DNA from: Pseudomonadota bacterium
GTDB taxonomy: Bacteria > Pseudomonadota > Gammaproteobacteria > CAMYNG01
Direction: 5' to 3'
Assembly: GCA_020347585.1 (NCBI GenBank)
Contig: CP070733.1
Coordinates: 1,580,477 to 1,588,956 of the forward strand
DNA: 8,480 bases
The notes under the pieces were generated by a model. It had not been told where the DNA came from, did no database searches, and saw nothing but the letters and a program-made list of their open reading frames with translations. The position numbers and the translations under genes are program-made. Positions 1 through 6,448 of the stretch are shown in pieces. Position 1 is the first letter of the stretch. Every line of letters starts with the position of its first letter.

Positions 1-2
1 CG

Positions 3-1457
3 CGCACGCTGAGCGGCAAGATTGGCGGTCCTGGGGAACTCAAGCAGTTCTTGGAAGCCCCAGCCAAGAAAGGTGAGGTCCCCGACGTCACCTTCGCCGA
101 CGTTGCGGGCCAGGATACCGCCAAGCGTGAGGTCACCGAACTAGTGGAGTTCCTCAAGCAACCGGAGCGCTTTCTCAAACTGGGCGCCGAAGTCCCACGT
201 GGTGTGCTGCTGATGGGCCCGCCAGGCACCGGTAAAACCCTGATGGCGCGCGCCCTCGCCGGCGAGGCTGGCGTGCCGTTTTATTCCATCTCCGGTTCCG
301 AGTTCATCGAGGTGTTCGTCGGCGTGGGCGCTGCTCGCGTACGCAACCTGTTCCGAGCCGCTAAGGAACACGCTCCAAGCATTATCTTCGTCGATGAGCT
401 CGACAGTGTGGGACGCACCCGAGGCACAGGCTTGGGCGGCGGCCATGACGAGCGCGAGCAAACCCTCAACCAGATCCTCGCCGAGATGGATGGCTTCGCC
501 GGGCACGAAGCGGTGATCGTACTGGCGGCAACCAACCGCCCCGACGTGCTCGACCCGGCGTTGCTGCGCCCGGGCCGCTTCGATCGCCACGTTATGTTGG
601 ATCTTCCGGATCGCGACGATCGCATCGCGATCCTCAGGGTACACACACGTAAGGTGCCGCTCGCCGGCGATGTCGAACTCAACAAGGTGGCCGCCGGCAC
701 GCCAGGGTTTTCAGGCGCGGATCTCAAGAACCTGGTCAACGAGGCGGCAATGCTGACCGCCCGCGACAAGCGCGAGTCAGTCACCATGGCCGATTTCGAA
801 GATGCGCGCGACAAGCTGTTGTTGGGCACGGTGCGCACGATGGCGATACAGCCCGAGGAGCGGCACCGCCTTGCCGTGCACGAAGCAGGCCACACCGCCG
901 TCGCGTACTTCCTGCCGCACGCCGACCCCTTATATAAGGTTACTATCATTCCGCGCGGGCGCGCGCTCGGCGGTACGCAGCAGCTACCCGAGGAAGAACG
1001 TCACACCCTGCCCGAGGAATACTTGCTCGACCGGCTGGCGGTGATCCTCGCCGGGCGCAGCGCGGAACAAGAGCTGATCGGCACCGTCAGCTCGGGGGCC
1101 GATGACGACATTCGCCAGGCCACCGCGCTGGCACGCGCGATGGTCGCGCGCTGGGGCATGTCGCGAGATATCGGTCCGGTAGATCTACGCCAAAGCGAGG
1201 AGCACCCGTTCCTGGGACGCGAGATCGCCCAGCCGCGCCGCTACAGCGAGCACTCGGCGCAGGCAGTGGACCAGGCCGTACAACAAATGCTCGGCGAGGC
1301 CGAGCAGCGCGCTATAGAGATCCTGCGCGCGCAACGCAACCGGCTCGAACAACTAGTGGCCGAATTGGAGAAACAGGAAACCCTGCACCGCACGGACATC
1401 GAAAACTGCCTCGGTCCCGCCGTGGCCGGCAAGCCGCTGGGGGCCGCGTCCAACTAG
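3..1457 (+). CDS. ftsH: ATP-dependent zinc metalloprotease FtsH, C-terminal part (5' end outside window)
   Basis: FtsH is a membrane-anchored hexameric AAA+ protease that unfolds and degrades membrane and short-lived cytosolic proteins. The frame is open to the left edge and codes for linker residues before the first conserved block (TFADVAGQD), so the TTG at 51 is not a real start and the N-terminal membrane segments lie upstream of the window. Numbering from codon 51: Walker A GPPGTGKT at 56-63, pore loop FVG at 89-91, Walker B IIFVDE at 111-116, second region of homology with the arginine fingers at about 160-179, zinc site HEAGH at 277-281, and the probable third zinc ligand D353 in SSGADDDI (equivalent to E. 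coli D495). Residues 404-446 look like a C-terminal coiled coil. All catalytic residues are present, so it should be active. It may be a paralogue of a main FtsH elsewhere; nothing here decides that. The stop TAG is at 1455-1457, facing the next gene. Confidence 0.97.
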   Translation, partial: RTLSGKIGGPGELKQFLEAPAKKGEVPDVTFADVAGQDTAKREVTELVEFLKQPERFLKLGAEVPRGVLLMGPPGTGKTLMARALAGEAGVPFYSISGSEFIEVFVGVGAARVRNLFRAAKEHAPSIIFVDELDSVGRTRGTGLGGGHDEREQTLNQILAEMDGFAGHEAVIVLAATNRPDVLDPALLRPGRFDRHVMLDLPDRDDRIAILRVHTRKVPLAGDVELNKVAAGTPGFSGADLKNLVNEAAMLTARDKRESVTMADFEDARDKLLLGTVRTMAIQPEERHRLAVHEAGHTAVAYFLPHADPLYKVTIIPRGRALGGTQQLPEEERHTLPEEYLLDRLAVILAGRSAEQELIGTVSSGADDDIRQATALARAMVARWGMSRDIGPVDLRQSEEHPFLGREIAQPRRYSEHSAQAVDQAVQQMLGEAEQRAIEILRAQRNRLEQLVAELEKQETLHRTDIENCLGPAVAGKPLGAASN

Positions 1458-1460
1458 CCC

Positions 1461-1476
1461 GCACTGAGTTCAGTGC
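1461..1476. terminator. Perfect 7-bp inverted repeat between convergent genes, possible weak bidirectional terminator
   Basis: GCACTGA, a 2-nt centre and TCAGTGC form a perfect inverted repeat that starts 4 nt after the ftsH stop. It covers the stop codon (1470-1472) and last two sense bases-plus of the converging YbhB-type gene. A stem of this kind could stop or stabilise transcripts from both sides. There is no T-tract on either strand and the loop would be very tight (realistically 6 bp with a 4-nt loop), so terminator function is an inference. Confidence 0.35.
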
Positions 1477-1940
1477 TGATAGATCGCAACCAGCTCGGCC
1501 TGCGCCAGTACGTGGCCAGACATGGCCTGCGCGAGTTGCGCACGGGTCGGTGTGCCGAGATCGGGCAACACGGTATCGAGCGCGAACAACTTGTGGAAAT
1601 AGCGGTGAGGTCCCACCGGCGGACATGGACCGCCGTACCCCGGACGTTGCCAGTCATTGAGTCCCTGTAGGGTACCGGCTGGCAAGGCGCTGTCGGCTAT
1701 TGCCTCGGACAAACCACCGGTATCTGTCGGCAGGTTATAGAGTACCCAGTGCACCCAGATCATCCTCGGCGCCGCTGGGTCCGGCGCATCGGGATCATCG
1801 ACGATCAACGCCAGTGACTGCGCGCCTTCCGGAATGCCCGACCAGGTCAACGGCGGAGAGATATCGTCGCCGTCACAGGTAAAGCGCTGCGGTATCGACG
1901 CATTTTGCGCAAATTCCGGTGATGTGATGGTCATGGTCAT
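1470..1940 (-). CDS. YbhB/YbcL family Raf kinase inhibitor-like (PEBP) protein
   Basis: A 156-residue phosphatidylethanolamine-binding-protein-fold protein of the bacterial YbhB/YbcL type. Diagnostic blocks are DDPDAPDP at 48-55, the HWVLYNLP segment at 64-71 and GYGGPCPPVGPHRY at 101-114, which form the conserved anion/ligand pocket. Bacterial members are small, mostly cytosolic, and have no well-established physiological role. I start it at the ATG ending at 1940 because GGGGGAG lies 7 nt upstream and MTMTITSPEF matches how family proteins begin. The frame stays open another 29 codons upstream to 2027, but that extension is Arg/Cys-rich and unlike the family. No signal peptide is visible. 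It follows the POT gene after 126 nt and converges on ftsH with only 12 nt between the stops. The family call is firm; the biological function is not known. Confidence 0.95.
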   Translation of the reverse strand: MTMTITSPEFAQNASIPQRFTCDGDDISPPLTWSGIPEGAQSLALIVDDPDAPDPAAPRMIWVHWVLYNLPTDTGGLSEAIADSALPAGTLQGLNDWQRPGYGGPCPPVGPHRYFHKLFALDTVLPDLGTPTRAQLAQAMSGHVLAQAELVAIYQH

Positions 1941-2066
1941 GTGTGTTCTCCCCCGAATTGTCCTGCGATGTCGCCGGGTGGCTAGCCGAACCGCGGGTCG
2001 GCACCAACAAGGTCCCGAACAACACAAGTATGGTGCAATAACCGTTTGTATGACACTGCGCCTGCG
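1941..2066 (-). promoter_or_regulatory. Upstream leader of the YbhB-type gene, with a weak -10-like element
   Basis: This 126-nt gap is the widest inside the minus-strand gene run, so the last gene may have its own promoter. The clearest signal is the Shine-Dalgarno GGGGGAG just before the ATG. On the minus strand, CATACT (2032 down to 2027) resembles a sigma-70 -10 box at 4 of 6 positions, but I see no good -35 at the right distance. A separate promoter is possible but not shown. Confidence 0.2.
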
Positions 2067-3581
2067 CTACCTCACCCCGTGCATCAACCTGCGGATGAGC
2101 GGCGACAGTAACAACAACAATACGCCGGCACCCATCGAGCTAGCCACCAGAAACCAGTACAGCGGGATGTCGCTACCGTGCAGCATGGCCTCGAGCGTGC
2201 CGGCAAGATAATTGGCCAGCGCCATGGCCGTGAACCACATGCCCATCATCAGCGACACCAGGTGTACCGGCGCCAGGCGAGTGACCATGGACAACCCGAT
2301 GGGCGACAGGCAAAGCTCGCCCGTGGTGTGCAACAGGTAGACCAGCAACAGCCACCCCGGACCCACCTTGCCGAGCAGGTCGGCGCGCTGCTGGGCAATG
2401 GCCAGCACCACGAAACCCATGCCCAGAATGATCATGCCGATGGCCTGCTTGGTGACCGATGACAGTGCGAATCGCGACTGATCCAGGCGCACCCACAGCA
2501 TCGAGAACAGCGGCGCCAGCAGCAAGATGAGCAGCGGGTTGACTGACTGAAAGTAGGTGGCGGGTATCTCCCAGCCATGAATGGTGCGGTCGGTGAGCTT
2601 GTCGGCAAACAGGTTCATGGTGCCGCCGGCCTGTTCGAAGCCCATCCAGAAGAACACCACGAAGGTCGCCATGATAAAGATCGCCGCGATGCGCTCGATA
2701 TCGACGCGGGTCAGCTTGGGTGGGGGCGCATCGGGCGTGCGGGCAACGCGCTGCGGCGCCGCGCTACGCAGCAGCCTGCGCACCAGGCGGGGCGTCACGC
2801 CGATCGCCACGGCGGTACTCAGTCCAAGTGACACGCGTGCTCCTACACCCAGCGAGTCCCACCACGGCGCGAACAAAGGCCAGATATTGATGACCGCGTA
2901 CACCAGTGCCAGCGTCAACAGTGTGACAACGCCCACTAACTTCCAGTCCTGCACTGTCAGACGCGGTTCGTCTTGCGTCCGCGATGCCGGCAGACCAACG
3001 CGGCCGAGAAACCGTTGGCCCCACGCCACCACGCCCAGGCCTGCCAGCATGCCGACACCCGCGGCAGCAAAGCCGTAATGCCAGCCCAGTTTCTCGCCCA
3101 GGGTGCCGCATACCAGCGGCGAGAAAAACGCGCCGAGGTTGATGCCCATGTAAAAGATCGTGAAGCCGCTGTCGCGGCGCGGGTCGTCGCGCGCGTAGAG
3201 CGCGCCCACCATGGTGGAAATGTTGGGTTTGAAAAACCCATTGCCCGCCACCAGCAGGCCGAGCGCAAGATACAGCAGCGCCGGCGCGGCCATGGCAAAG
3301 TGGCCGAGCGCCATGAGAATCGCACCGACCAGCACCGCGCGTCGCGCCCCCAGCCAGCGGTCAGCGAGATAACCGCCGAGCACCGGGGTCAGATAGACCA
3401 GTGCGGTGTAGGTGGCATAAACCTCGAGCGCATCGCTGCGCGGGTACTCCAGCGCATTGACCAGGTACAAGACCAGTAGTGCGCGCATGCCATAGTAACT
3501 GAACCGCTCCCACATCTCGGTGAAGAACAGCGTGTACAAACCACTGGGATGGCGGCTTCTGAACAGCATGCGTGCAACCAT
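2067..3581 (-). CDS. POT/PTR2 family proton-dependent oligopeptide transporter (peptide MFS transporter)
   Basis: An inner-membrane symporter that imports di- and tripeptides with protons (POT family of the major facilitator superfamily, like E. coli DtpA/DtpB). It has 504 residues, the usual length, with about 14 hydrophobic helices. Family marks are ExxER in EMWERFSYYG (E22, E25, R26) on helix 1, the GNGFFKPNIS segment at 113-122 with the TM4 lysine K118, the PTR2 signature FYMGINLG at 143-150, the FWMGFEQAGG segment on helix 7 (311-320), and GELCLSPIGLS at 421-431 with the helix-10 glutamate E422. Proton- and substrate-coupling residues therefore look intact. The chosen ATG gives the full ExxER helix; M5 is an alternative, and neither has a strong Shine-Dalgarno. 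The gene begins 44 nt after the DUF504 gene. Exact peptide specificity cannot be read. Confidence 0.96.
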   Translation of the reverse strand: MVARMLFRSRHPSGLYTLFFTEMWERFSYYGMRALLVLYLVNALEYPRSDALEVYATYTALVYLTPVLGGYLADRWLGARRAVLVGAILMALGHFAMAAPALLYLALGLLVAGNGFFKPNISTMVGALYARDDPRRDSGFTIFYMGINLGAFFSPLVCGTLGEKLGWHYGFAAAGVGMLAGLGVVAWGQRFLGRVGLPASRTQDEPRLTVQDWKLVGVVTLLTLALVYAVINIWPLFAPWWDSLGVGARVSLGLSTAVAIGVTPRLVRRLLRSAAPQRVARTPDAPPPKLTRVDIERIAAIFIMATFVVFFWMGFEQAGGTMNLFADKLTDRTIHGWEIPATYFQSVNPLLILLLAPLFSMLWVRLDQSRFALSSVTKQAIGMIILGMGFVVLAIAQQRADLLGKVGPGWLLLVYLLHTTGELCLSPIGLSMVTRLAPVHLVSLMMGMWFTAMALANYLAGTLEAMLHGSDIPLYWFLVASSMGAGVLLLLLSPLIRRLMHGVR

Positions 3582-3625
3582 TAAAACAGCTTCGCGGGGC
3601 GGATTCGAGGGGCGTGCTGCTTCCG

Positions 3626-3880
3626 TTACCCGTCGCGGTGCCAGATCAACTCGTCGTTGCGGTACACATCACGCACGCGATGATATGGTACCGAGTGCAG
3701 CTCTCCTTCCCGGTCCATGACCTCGAATGCAAACTTGTCATCGGGAACGAGGGTAACCTCGGCGAACGGCACAACAATCACCTTGTCTGCCACGCGATCG
3801 TAGTAGCCAAGCGCGAACTCCGCGTCAGCGAAGGTTTTGTCCCAGCGAATCCTGCTGAGCAGTTGGTGGATCGGAATCAT
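3626..3880 (-). CDS. DUF504 / MJ1316-type domain protein
   Basis: An 84-residue single-domain protein of the DUF504 (UPF0248) family. The whole chain fits the family pattern: start MIPIHQLLSRIRWD, then GYYDRV (25-30), a VIVVPF strand (34-39), and the strongly conserved end HSVPYHRVRDVYR followed by ELIWHR. MJ1316-type domains have been proposed, from their fusion partners, to recognise RNA 2',3'-cyclic or similar ends; that is a domain-association prediction, not a shown activity for stand-alone bacterial proteins. No signal peptide or membrane segment is present. The start is set by the family N-terminus; there is no clear Shine-Dalgarno, so it may depend on translation from the gene 54 nt upstream. 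It sits between the nitroreductase and POT genes in the same direction, with no obvious functional link to either. Confidence 0.88.
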   Translation of the reverse strand: MIPIHQLLSRIRWDKTFADAEFALGYYDRVADKVIVVPFAEVTLVPDDKFAFEVMDREGELHSVPYHRVRDVYRNDELIWHRDG

Positions 3881-3934
3881 CGACGACAGCAGCGCAACAT
3901 CAGCGCCCGAACTACTTCGGTAATATCCAACACC

Positions 3935-4630
3935 CTATGGTTTGCCAACAGGCAGGAGACAAAGCGGACGTTCCCCCTTTGGCAAACCGAGTATGCTGCT
4001 AACCTGCCGGTCGGCAAACGCACCCACCAGCGTGGTGCCAAGGCCCAGTGCTTCAGCCTGCAGGTAGACATTCTGCGCCGCATGGCCTGCCTCGATCGCC
4101 ACGTAGCGTTCGGCGCGCGCACCATACTTGCGCGCGGTGCGCTTAGGCACAGCGGCGATCACGATGATAGCGGGCGCCGCAGCGAGCCAGCCTTGCTGAT
4201 AAGCGGCTGAGGCAAGCGCAGCGCGATCATCACCCTCGCCGGTGGCTTGCAGTGCATGTTGTTGCGGCAGGTAGCGGTAAGTGCCAGACACCAGGCCCTC
4301 AACTGCGCCGGCCACAACATAGATCTCCAGCGGGTACAGTGCTCCCGCCGAGGGCGCGGTACGCAGGCCGTCACTATGGGTGACGCCCTGCGCCGCCCAC
4401 AGCAGCTGGCCGGTCTGCGCGAGTGTCAGCGGTGCCTTTGCCCAGGCGCGCACCGAGCGACGCGCGGAGAGCGCCTGCTCTACGGTGACACCACCGTCCC
4501 GCGCTGGCGGTGGCAGCACGATGGTTGCTCCGGTTGCACTCATTTCGGCACCACCCCCGGCGCTAGCCACCAATACGGCGAGCGGCAGCCACATCGTGAA
4601 CACCGCTATCGCGTCGCGAAAGCTCCGCAT
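3935..4630 (-). CDS. SagB/ThcOx-type nitroreductase-family protein with probable signal peptide
   Basis: A 231-residue flavin (FMN) oxidoreductase-fold protein of the nitroreductase superfamily, SagB/ThcOx-like branch. Conserved blocks are RRSVR at 57-61 (FMN phosphate contact), QLLWAAQGVT at 75-84, TAPSAGALYPLE at 91-102, and AIEAGHAAQNVYLQAEALGLG at 178-198, ending in LLPVGKP. SagB proteins of toxin clusters oxidise azolines to azoles, but no precursor peptide or YcaO gene is nearby, so that role is not implied; stand-alone members have no assigned substrate. The first 24 or so residues form a basic start and hydrophobic stretch like a Sec signal peptide, with neither a twin-arginine motif nor a lipobox cysteine. 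Internal starts at M13 and M30 exist; M30 would give a cytosolic protein. The Shine-Dalgarno at 4630 is weak. It lies 71 nt after the exported dienelactone hydrolase gene. Confidence 0.88.
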   Translation of the reverse strand: MRSFRDAIAVFTMWLPLAVLVASAGGGAEMSATGATIVLPPPARDGGVTVEQALSARRSVRAWAKAPLTLAQTGQLLWAAQGVTHSDGLRTAPSAGALYPLEIYVVAGAVEGLVSGTYRYLPQQHALQATGEGDDRAALASAAYQQGWLAAAPAIIVIAAVPKRTARKYGARAERYVAIEAGHAAQNVYLQAEALGLGTTLVGAFADRQVSSILGLPKGERPLCLLPVGKP

Positions 4631-4701
4631 TCAATTACACGGCAGTGCAGCGATTGGTCCTGCGCACACAGCAACCAGTTTCACCAACCTGCCGCCCCGC
4701 T

Positions 4702-5493
4702 TTATTTGGGGAAGATCTGTTTGAAGAACTTTTGCATCTCGTCCCAGGACGCCTTGTCCGCGGCGGCGTCATACGCCAACGGCAGATTGAACTGCTTGCC
4801 AAGCTTGTCCGCATCGGGATTGGTGAAGGCGTGCTTAACGCCGGGATAGTCGATGAAGCGGTAGTTGACGCCGGCGTTTTTCATCTCTGCCTTGAATGCC
4901 GTGATCTGCTCAGGCTTGACGAAGGGATCGGCCGCGCCGTTCATCACCAGCACCTTGGCCTTGACCTTGCCGCGCTGAGCTGGGTTAGCAGTACCCAGGC
5001 TGCCGTGAAAGCTTGCCACACCGTCGAGGTCGACACCGGCGCGCGCCATTTCGAGTACGATGCCGCCGCCGAAACAATAGCCGATGGCTGCGACGTGCGC
5101 CTTGTCGGTCGTGGTTTGCTGCTTGAGCAAATCCATGGCGGCAACGAAACGCTTTTTGGCTACGGGCATGTTCTTGCGCACCTCGCCGGCAAACTTGCCG
5201 GCATCGTCTGGGTGCGCGGCCTGCTTACCGTCGCCGTACATGTCTACCGCCAGCGCGGTGTAGCCCAGTTCGGCGAGCATGCGGGCGCGTTCACGTGCGT
5301 AGTCGTTGTGCCCCCACCACTCGTGCACCACGAGCACGCCGGGGCGCTTGCCCTTTGCCGCATCGTCCCAGGCAAGATACCCTTTCATCACGGTACCATT
5401 GGCGCGATACTCGACCTCCTTGCCCTGCACCGCTGCCTGCGCCAGTGTCACACCCACCAGAAAAAGAACCGCCCCGATCAGAAACTGTTTCAT
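4702..5493 (-). CDS. Exported dienelactone hydrolase-family alpha/beta hydrolase
   Basis: A 263-residue alpha/beta hydrolase of the dienelactone hydrolase (DLH) family, probably periplasmic. Residues 1-21 form a classic Sec signal peptide: MKQ, a hydrophobic core, then an AQA-A cleavage site near 20/21. The family triad is visible: nucleophile C140 in GYCFGGG, D189 in GAADPF and H221 in VKHAFT, with E58 in VHEWWG matching the glutamate that controls the cysteine in DLH. True DLH opens dienelactones in chlorocatechol breakdown, but most genomic homologues have other or unknown ester substrates, and no aromatic-degradation genes are near. The ATG at 5493 is supported by AAGGAG 6 nt upstream. 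It is the first gene of the minus-strand run and is preceded by the best promoter candidate in the window. The family call is firm and the substrate unknown. Confidence 0.95.
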   Translation of the reverse strand: MKQFLIGAVLFLVGVTLAQAAVQGKEVEYRANGTVMKGYLAWDDAAKGKRPGVLVVHEWWGHNDYARERARMLAELGYTALAVDMYGDGKQAAHPDDAGKFAGEVRKNMPVAKKRFVAAMDLLKQQTTTDKAHVAAIGYCFGGGIVLEMARAGVDLDGVASFHGSLGTANPAQRGKVKAKVLVMNGAADPFVKPEQITAFKAEMKNAGVNYRFIDYPGVKHAFTNPDADKLGKQFNLPLAYDAAADKASWDEMQKFFKQIFPK

Positions 5494-5577
5494 GCCTGAC
5501 TCCTTGTTTGAGTTATTGCGCCCCCGGAACCACCGCCCTGCCTGTAAAACGGTAAGTCCGGCTTAACGCGCTCCTGT

Positions 5578-5610
5578 GCGTAAGAGTATAGAACCTGAGA
5601 TGCGTTGCAA
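5578..5610 (-). promoter_or_regulatory. Candidate promoter of the dienelactone hydrolase gene run
   Basis: Read on the minus strand, TATACT (5590 down to 5585) matches the sigma-70 -10 consensus at 5 of 6 bases. The nearest -35-like hexamer, TTGCAA (5610 down to 5605), is only 14 nt away, shorter than the usual 16-18, so the -35 is doubtful and an activator may be needed. Transcription would start near 5578 and leave a leader of about 85 nt before the ATG at 5493. Confidence 0.35.
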
Positions 5611-5646
5611 GCCGCCAAACACAATCGGCCGCCTGCCCGAGTGACG

Positions 5647-5668
5647 CCTTGCCTTGATAATGGCAGGG
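5647..5668 (+). other. Hairpin in the leader region of the Cys-rich/NUDIX/eIF2B genes
   Basis: CCTTGCC and GGCAGGG can pair over 7 bp with one G-U wobble around the 8-nt loop TTGATAAT. No T-run follows, so it is not a typical intrinsic terminator. It lies about 100 nt before the small Cys-rich gene and could be part of its transcript leader or simply chance pairing in GC-rich DNA. Confidence 0.25.
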
Positions 5669-5766
5669 GATTGGACTAAGTAGGGGGAAGGAAGACATAG
5701 CCCCGTCATGGGCTCGCACAGGCAGGTGCCGCTGGTTTGGCGAGGGACAAACGCAGGGTCGCGTAT

Positions 5767-5937
5767 ATGCTGGGAAAGCTGCTGCTTTGGATGGTACATC
5801 GCGCCACGCCAGTCCCCGATAACCTCGCGGTATGCGAGTTTGAATGCCGCAAGCGCGATTGCCTGATGGGTGACTATGAGCACTGCGAACGGCGCCAGTG
5901 CGATGCGCGACCGCCGGAGCAAACACCGGACGACTAG
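5767..5937 (+). CDS. Small Cys-rich protein, possible metal-binding (56 aa)
   Basis: A 56-residue protein with a short hydrophobic, basic N-terminus (MLGKLLLWMVHR), then a TPVPDNLAVCEF segment and a compact Cys-rich core. Cysteines are at 23, 27, 32, 40 and 45, spaced C-x3-C-x4-C-x7-C-x4-C; the first four sit in a dense charged block (C23 to C40) that could hold zinc or another metal. The acidic tail is EQTPDD. I prefer the ATG at 5767 because AGGG lies 8 nt upstream; a TTG at 5737 would add ten residues. The composition looks protein-like and I have a vague recollection of similar short gammaproteobacterial proteins, but I cannot name a family. It is 52 nt upstream of the NUDIX gene on the same strand, so co-transcription is likely. 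Function unknown. Confidence 0.68.
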   Translation: MLGKLLLWMVHRATPVPDNLAVCEFECRKRDCLMGDYEHCERRQCDARPPEQTPDD

Positions 5938-5989
5938 CGACCGCATGCAGGCGTTGCGGTTCAGCAAGCACAGCAACAGCCGCCACCCC

Positions 5990-6448
5990 ATGCCCGTGAC
6001 GCCCGAAGAAAAAATGCCCTCACTGAGACGCCGCGAGGTGGTGACAGCGTTTTTGCGCGCGCGAGGCAAGGTCCTGATCGTGCGCCGCAGCCGCAAGGTC
6101 GGTACCTACCAGGGGCGATGGTCGGGAATATCCGGCTATCTCGAAGATCCGACGCCGCATGCCCAGGTATTGCGCGAGATTCGCGAAGAAACCGGGTTGG
6201 GTGAAGACAGCGTACACCTGGTTGCTGAATGTGAGACGCTGGAGATCCCGGCGCCGGAGCACAGTACCTGCTGGGTGGTGCACCCGTTCCTGTTCGATAT
6301 CGACGACCCCGACGCCGTGCGCCTCGACTGGGAGAACACTGAATTGGCGTGGATTACACCGGGCGAACTTGCCGGCCTTACCACCGTGCCTGCGCTGGAC
6401 GCGGCACTGGCGCGCTGTCTCGAACAGGAGCGGCGAACCCGTGAATGA
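5990..6448 (+). CDS. NUDIX hydrolase (start uncertain)
   Basis: NUDIX enzymes cleave nucleoside diphosphates linked to another group, using metal ions held by the NUDIX-box glutamates. From the ATG at 5990 it has 152 residues; the box spans G49 to L70 (GYLEDPTPHA then REIREETGL at 62-70). The catalytic REIREE core is intact, but the loop before it is one residue shorter than the usual G-x5-E-x7-REUxEE pattern and lacks the first Glu at its standard position. Just before it is GTYQGRWSGISGY (39-50), and the chain ends with TELAWITPGEL and a helix. Other in-frame ATGs lie at 5945 and 6014; the latter, after GAAG, gives a short start MPSLRRREVV that fits the domain well, so the true start is undecided. 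Its stop overlaps the GTG start of the eIF2B-like gene by 8 nt, so the two are translationally coupled. Substrate unknown. Confidence 0.9.
   Translation: MPVTPEEKMPSLRRREVVTAFLRARGKVLIVRRSRKVGTYQGRWSGISGYLEDPTPHAQVLREIREETGLGEDSVHLVAECETLEIPAPEHSTCWVVHPFLFDIDDPDAVRLDWENTELAWITPGELAGLTTVPALDAALARCLEQERRTRE
6426..6448 (+). promoter_or_regulatory. Shine-Dalgarno and GTGAATGA start/stop overlap coupling NUDIX and eIF2B-like genes
   Basis: AGGAG at 6426-6430 lies inside the end of the NUDIX gene, 10 nt before the GTG at 6441. The NUDIX stop TGA is at 6446-6448, so the junction reads GTGAATGA. The nearby ATG at 6445 is in a different frame from the eIF2B-like gene, which confirms GTG as the start. 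This arrangement implies coupled translation. Confidence 0.8.

Larger units (their letters stand above)
5494..5766. other. Divergent intergenic region, no convincing gene
   Basis: About 270 nt between the divergent DLH gene and the small Cys-rich gene. It must hold the control signals for both directions. Open frames cross it on the minus strand, but their translations are low in recognisable structure and antisense to the plus-strand genes. Contents I can point to are a minus-strand -10-like box (5585-5590), an imperfect palindrome GTAAGTCCGGCTTAAC at 5552-5567 in the DLH leader, a hairpin at 5647-5668 and a purine-rich stretch at about 5681-5695. No plus-strand promoter is convincing. Confidence 0.6.

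Noticed and set aside
51..53. TTG as a start codon for the FtsH gene
   Set aside because: The frame is open to the left edge with typical FtsH linker sequence, and a cytosolic FtsH without its membrane region would be abnormal; the gene is simply cut by the window.
281..949. Long minus-strand open frame opposite FtsH
   Set aside because: Ser/Arg-rich translation with no family features, antisense to a strongly conserved gene; a GC-rich shadow frame.
3572..4210. Plus-strand open frame across the DUF504 and nitroreductase genes
   Set aside because: Antisense to two conserved proteins and crosses their intergenic gap; no recognisable domain.
3935..4630. SagB-type protein as part of a thiazole/oxazole-modified microcin cluster
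   Set aside because: No YcaO cyclodehydratase, precursor peptide or associated exporter is in the window; the neighbours are unrelated enzymes.
4645..5499. 284-codon plus-strand open frame opposite the dienelactone hydrolase
   Set aside because: Longer than the real gene but antisense to an intact enzyme with signal peptide, triad and Shine-Dalgarno; its translation resembles nothing I recognise.
5654..5682. TTGATA as a plus-strand -35 box
   Set aside because: At 16-17 nt downstream the candidate -10 hexamers match the consensus at only about two positions, and TTGATA lies in the loop of a hairpin.
5708..5878. ATG frame after the purine-rich GGGGGAAGGAAG stretch, overlapping the Cys-rich gene in another frame
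   Set aside because: The SD-like stretch is too far from the ATG, and the translation is less protein-like than the overlapping Cys-rich frame.
5513..6096. Overlapping minus-strand open frames across the divergent intergenic region
   Set aside because: They run antisense to the Cys-rich and NUDIX genes, have low-complexity Arg/Ala-rich translations, and lack Shine-Dalgarno sites.
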